DNA from: Dromiciops gliroides
Taxonomy: Eukaryota; Chordata; Mammalia; Microbiotheria; Microbiotheriidae
Direction: 5' to 3'
Assembly: GCF_019393635.1 (NCBI RefSeq)
Contig: NC_057861.1
Location: 191,348,026 to 191,412,025 of the forward strand
Length of the DNA: 64,000 bases
Numbering within the stretch: the stretch's first letter is position 1; every line of letters begins with the position of its first letter. This document shows, piece by piece, positions 59,752 through 64,000 of this stretch. A program made the translations under genes and the position numbers. The notes under the pieces are model-generated. The model was not told where the DNA came from. It worked only from the letters and a program-made list of their open reading frames with translations, and did not search any database.

Positions 59752-60230
59752 GCCACTGGCTGACAGAGTGGATAGAGCTCTAGCCCTGGAGTCAAGAGGA
59801 CCTGAGTTCAAATCTCACCTCAGACACTTACTAGTTATGTGACCCTGGGCAAGTCACTTAATCGAGTTTCCTTAAACATCCAGGTACCATTTCCATTCGT
59901 CCTGATATCTGTCTTGCCACTGTACCCAGATGGCTCTGGAGGAGAGAGTGAGGTTGGTGACCTTGCACAGCCCTCCCTCACTTAAATCCAATTCAGCTCA
60001 AGTCATAATATCACCTTGATGTCTTCTTTTTTTTTTTTTTTTTTTAGTGAGGCAATTGGGGTTAAGTGACTTGCCCAAGGTCACACAGCTAGTAAGTGTC
60101 AAGTGTTTGAGGCTGGATTTGAACTCAGGTACTCCTGACTCCAGGGCCAGTGCTCTATCCACTGCGCCACCTAGCTGCCCCTTGATGTCTTCTTGAATGA
60201 AAGACAACAACAACAATGCCACAGCAGTTT
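59752..60230 (+). mobile_element. SINE, third family, with nested SINE
   Basis: Head at ACTGGCTGACAGAGTGGATAGAGC; CCCAGATGGCTCTGGAGGAGAGAGTGAGG middle; tail GAATGAAAGACAACAACAACAA after the nested copy. Confidence 0.9.
60023..60181 (-). mobile_element. tRNA-derived SINE nested in another SINE
   Basis: Flanked by TTGATGTCTTC on both sides, inside the SINE at 59752-60230. Confidence 0.95.
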
Positions 60231-60345
60231 TAAAACAGATACAAGGATTGAAATATTTTGGAGAGGAAAGATTTTCAAAGTATGCATTCCAAAGTAGAGA
60301 AGCTAAATGAGAGCTAATTTAGTAAAACTCTGTCAATTAACAGTG

Positions 60346-60347
60346 GC

Positions 60348-60407
<60 letters not shown>

Positions 60408-60430
60408 GTGTGTGTATATATATATATATT
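60346..60430 (+). repeat. (TA)n(TG)n(TA)n compound microsatellite
   Basis: Alternating TA and TG runs in the CEP97 intron between exons 3 and 4; potentially polymorphic. Confidence 0.95.
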
Positions 60431-60454
60431 AGCTCACATACATATATATTTCAT

Positions 60455-60645
60455 TTTCTTTATAAGAAACCTTGTAAAGAAAGTAGCGCAGGTATAATTA
60501 TCCTCATTTAGTGGATGATCAAACCAAGACTCAGAGAAGTCAAATAAATTGACTTAGTTACATAGCTAGTTAAATGGAAGAACCAAACTGGAAACTAAGT
60601 TTCAGACTCCAAAGTCCAGTGGCTCTTTTCATTATACCAGATTAG
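60455..60645 (-). mobile_element. MIR-like SINE in CEP97 intron
   Basis: TAATTATCCTCATTTAGTGGATGATCAAACCAAGACTCAGAGAAGTC and CCAAAGTCCAGTGGCTCTTTTCATTATACCA. Confidence 0.75.
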
Positions 60646-60835
60646 AAGCAGTAGTCCATTGTTTTTTAGGGTTACAGAGAAAGGCCTATGATTTCCTGAA
60701 TCTTTCAACTCCTTTTGCTCAATCTTCTCTTTTTCTTTTAATTTCTAATTTAAAAAGAAAAAAAATACAGCTAGCAGAAAATGAAACTTTAAGGGAGATA
60801 ATGAAGGAATTGGGTTTGTGGTATGTTTGCTTTTT

Positions 60836-61708
60836 CTTTTTAATCATAAAAGTATTTTATTATTTTCCAGTTACATGTAAAGATAGTTTTCAACATTTGT
60901 TTCATAGGATTTTTAGTTCTAAATTTTTCTCCCACCCTCCCTTCCCCTCTCCCCAAGATGGAAGCAATCTGATATAGGTTATATATATATAATCACATAA
61001 AACATATTTCTGCATTAGTCATATTGTGAAAGAAGAATCAGGACACAAGGGAAAAACCTCAAAAAAGAAAAAAAAACAGCCAAAAAGTAGAAACAGTATG
61101 GTTCAATCTGCATTCAGAATCCACAGTTCTTTTTTCTGGATGTGGAAAACATTTTCTATCATGAGTTCTTTGAAATTGTTTTGGAGCATTGCACTGCTGA
61201 AAAGAGCCAAATCTATCACAGTTGATCATCACACAATGTTTCTGTTACTGTGTACAATGTTCTCCTGGTTCTGCTCATCTCACTCAGCATCAGTTCATTT
61301 AAGTCCTTCCAGGTTTCCCTGAAATCCTCCTGCTCATTTCTTACAGTACAATAGTATTCCATTACATTCATATACCACAACTTGTTTAGCCATTCCCCAA
61401 TTGATGGGCATTCCCTTGATTTCCAATTCTTTGCATTTGCTGCTATAAATATTTTTGTACATGTGGGTCCTTTTCCTTCTTCTGTGATCTCTTTGGGATA
61501 CAGACCTAGCAGTGGTACCACTGGGTCAAAGGGTATGAACAGTCCCATAGCCCTTTGAGCATAGTTCCAAACTGCTCTCCAGAATGGTTGGATCAGTTCA
61601 CAGCTCCACCAACAATGCATTAGTGTTCCAATTTTTCCACAGCTTCTCCAACATATATTATTTTCCTTTTTTTGTCATATTAGTCAATCTGATAGGTGTG
61701 AGGTGGTA
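60836..61708 (-). mobile_element. LINE-1, 5'-truncated, antisense in CEP97 intron
   Basis: On the minus strand an open ORF2 C-terminus ([36 protein letters not shown]) is followed by 3' UTR. A perfect 14-bp duplication, TATGTTTGCTTTTT, lies at 60822-60835 and 61709-61722. Confidence 0.94.
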
Positions 61709-61768
61709 TATGTTTGCTTTTTGACATTCATAGTTGAACTAATGTGATTCAAATTTCTCATTTCATAG

Positions 61769-61870
61769 ACCACAGACCAAATTAGTAGCTGCACAACACT
61801 GAAACATCTTGATTTGTCGGACAATAACATTTCTCAAATAGGTGATCTTTCTAAATTGGTCTCTATAAAG
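61769..61870 (+). CDS. CEP97: CEP97 exon 4: LRR repeat
   Basis: This 102-nt exon of 34 codons is in phase 0 at both ends, with acceptor TTTCATAG and donor GTATGT. It encodes one LRR ending [19 protein letters not shown], almost identical to the human repeat. The intron before it holds a young antisense LINE-1 (60836-61708) that ends only about 60 bp upstream of this acceptor; the AG and the short upstream tract remain. Confidence 0.94.
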
Positions 61871-62017
61871 GTATGTCTACTTTTCTGACCCTAAGGCTCC
61901 TTTTGAGATTTGATTTTCTAAGATGCATTGCAAATTATCTTATTGTCATAAACTAGTTTTCCACCATTAGGGAATGTATTCCTTATGACTGTTCTAAGAT
62001 TTAAAAATACTCTTCCA

Positions 62018-62169
62018 GGGGCAGATAGGTGGTGCAGTGGATAAAGCACCGGCCCTGGATTCAGGAGGACCTGAGTTCAAATCCGGCCTCAGACACTTGA
62101 CACTAGCTGTGTGACCCTGGGCAAGTCACTTAACCCCCATTGCCCTTCCCCCCTCAAAAAAATTATTTA
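62018..62169 (+). mobile_element. tRNA-derived SINE in CEP97 intron
   Basis: Forward copy (GGGGCAGATAGGTGGTGCAG). AAAATA(C/T)TCTTCCA flanks both sides. Confidence 0.94.
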
Positions 62170-63110
62170 AAAAAAATATTCTTCCAAAATATTTTGTTAC
62201 TATTGGAATTTAAGTAGAATTTTTTGTTTTGCCCTTCATAACTCTGTATTGATGTCATTTTCTTAAAAATGAAGCAGGGTAGAAAACCAACGTCCTTAGA
62301 CATGAGCCATATGTCCTATTCTTCATATATGAAGAAATTGTCTTTCTAGATTATCAGAGTTTGTCTTTGAGGCCAGAGAATTGTATTTTTAAATGAGCTT
62401 CTAGAGCTTTAATTCCAAAATTTGGTCTTGTTGTATCTCAACATGTCTTTAGTTCTCTCAAGTTCTTGAAATTAAATTTTATCAATATGCTATATAATAC
62501 TTTGGGGTGAGAGAGGGAGACAGCATAAAAAAAAGTTATATCTGGGAATCACTGTTAGAATTTTGCCATAGGTATTTTTCATCTTATTTTTACTGTTGAC
62601 ATCAGCAGTAGTAGGTAGACTCTTGGCCTTGAAGGCAATAGGTAATTCTATTATTCAACTACTATTAACAGGAATACATTTTTAGTAACAGTTGTTCTAA
62701 AAGATTTCAAACAATCAGATATTGTGATAATACTGAAAAACTCCAATTTAAGTGTTTATATTAAGTGTTGAAGGAGTTTAGACATAAATAAGACATGATA
62801 TATGCTCTCATGGATCTTATCTGGGGGAAATCGTACATATACAAATAGCTGTAGTACAAAACAGAACATAAATGTTCTATTTGTTTATTACATTCAACAA
62901 ACATTTATTATATACCTGTTAAGTTCAAGATACTAGGTTAGGCGCTGAAAATACATAGGAAAAAAATAGTTCCTGCCCTGAATCACCTTAAATTCTACTT
63001 CAGGATACAAAAGTCAAACAGGTTAAGTTTACAGTAATATTTGATGATTTGAAAAGAGAGCACTGACAACATGAAAAATAAAGAGAAATGTGCCAATATA
63101 AGAGCTACAT
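62170..63110. other. CEP97 intron, mostly unassigned
   Basis: 62880-63090 holds a repeat of the type CAACAAACATTTATTATATACCTG ... GGTTAGGCGCTGAAAATACATAGG. The rest shows nothing recognisable. Confidence 0.6.
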
Positions 63111-63370
63111 GGGGCAGCTAGGTGGCATAGTGGATAGAGTGCTGGGCCTGGAGTCAGGAAGACTCATCTTCCTGATTCAAATCCAGCCTCAGACACTTAG
63201 TAGCAGTGTAACCCTGGACACAGTGTAACCCTCTGCCTCAGTTTTCTCACCTGTAAAATGAGCTGAAGAAGGAAATGGCAAACCATTCCAGTATCTTTGC
63301 GAAGAAAACCCCAAATGGGGTCACAAAGAGTTAGACATGACTAAAAATGACTAAACAACAACAAAAAGCT
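63111..63370 (+). mobile_element. SINE with RTE-type tail (Mar1-like)
   Basis: tRNA-like head, then GGAAATGGCAAACCATTCCAGTATCTTTGC, AAAACCCCAAATGGGGTCACAAAGAGT and an ACAACAACAAAAA tail. The tail type indicates mobilisation by an RTE-clade LINE. Confidence 0.88.
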
Positions 63371-63649
63371 ATATGAGATTGGAGAAAGTCCCAAGGTTCA
63401 GGGATGGGAAGAGGGAAGAAGAATGAAGAAAGGTGACATTTGACTTGGGCTGTGATACATGGAGATACAAAAAGGACACTCTAAATAAAAGAACACATTG
63501 GAGATTATTCAAAAGGAATTTAGAATTCCACAGCATAGGTTAGGTATTATATAAATAATATTTTAGCATTGAAAAAAATAGTCAATTCTTTTTGCATTTA
63601 ATCTTTTTGCCCTTATTATGGACTCTGTTTTTGTTTTTGTTTTTTGAAG

Positions 63650-63763
63650 ACTTTGCTTCTACATGGAAACATCATCACTTCACTTAGAGCAGCACCTGTT
63701 TATTTACCTCACTCATTGACTGTCCTTTCTTTAGCAGAAAATGAAATCTGTGACCTAAATGAG
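63650..63763 (+). CDS. CEP97: CEP97 exon 5: LRR repeats (gene continues beyond window)
   Basis: This 114-nt exon of 38 codons is in phase 0, with acceptor TTTTTTGAAG and donor GTATGT. It encodes [12 protein letters not shown], then [13 protein letters not shown], matching human CEP97 residues of about 150-187. The remaining LRR cap, the CCP110-binding region and the IQ motif must lie to the right of the window. Together the five exons give an uninterrupted reading frame of about 225 residues if the 52646 ATG is used. Confidence 0.94.
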
Positions 63764-64000
63764 GTATGTATGTGAAGTATGATAACTAAGGAGTCCAGAA
63801 GACTGAAAGCATACTTTACAAGTATTTGTGTCAAATTTTAAACAGCTTAGCTGAAAGGTGCCACATAAATGTGAAATAATGTGTACAATTGAAGCTTAAT
63901 TTTCATTCCTCTTCAGTATGTTAACAGTTATAGAAGGAAGGTGTGGGTTTTACTTATTCTCATTTATAATGTTGTTTATTAATCTGTGGTACTTTGGCCA

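Overview
This is a stretch of mammalian nuclear DNA, almost certainly marsupial. It has no bacterial gene organisation. Well over half of it is interspersed repeats: a tRNA-derived SINE (core 'GGCAGCTAGGTGGCGCAGTG', B box 'GAGTTCAAATCC') in about 35 copies on both strands, two further marsupial-type SINE families, MIR-like SINEs, young and old LINE-1, CR1/L2-clade LINEs, ERV remnants and solo LTRs. The first SINE resembles marsupial WSINE1/SINE1 consensus sequences as I remember them; the species cannot be fixed from the sequence alone.

Three regions carry genes or gene relics. (1) At 10.3-14.8 kb on the minus strand lie three exons of a D-isomer 2-hydroxyacid dehydrogenase of the glyoxylate/hydroxypyruvate reductase-like family. 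Splice sites are good, but the exon between the second and third and the C-terminal exon were not found. (2) At 30.1-30.9 kb is a CpG-rich island. A decayed copy lies at 4.4-5.0 kb, and about 3-5 kb of flanking DNA is shared in the same order, which makes a direct segmental duplication about 26 kb apart. (3) From 52.6 kb to the right end, on the plus strand, are the first five recognisable coding exons of CEP97 (centrosomal LRR and IQ protein, a cilium-assembly regulator with CCP110). All are in frame with GT/AG borders, and the gene runs off the window.

Processed relics include a full-length RPS21 pseudogene (9.62-9.87 kb, plus) and a full-length 7SL (SRP) RNA pseudogene (36.93-37.21 kb, minus) with a 10-bp target-site duplication. 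A degraded gammaretrovirus-like provirus occupies about 23.0-25.9 kb. Solo LTRs of one family lie at 2.0-2.6 and 16.6-17.2 kb. Three 3'-truncated LINE-1 copies (8.1, 15.1 and 60.8 kb) have clean target-site duplications and look young.

Besides the 26-kb duplication, two smaller rearrangements surround the dehydrogenase fragment: a direct repeat (5.5-7.9 against 11.4-12.8 kb) and an inverted repeat (9.25-9.54 against 13.41-13.69 kb). These may explain the missing exon. I found no previously undescribed biological system. The points of interest are the rearranged dehydrogenase locus, the duplicated island, the unusual 5' end of CEP97 and the retroposed 7SL and RPS21 copies.
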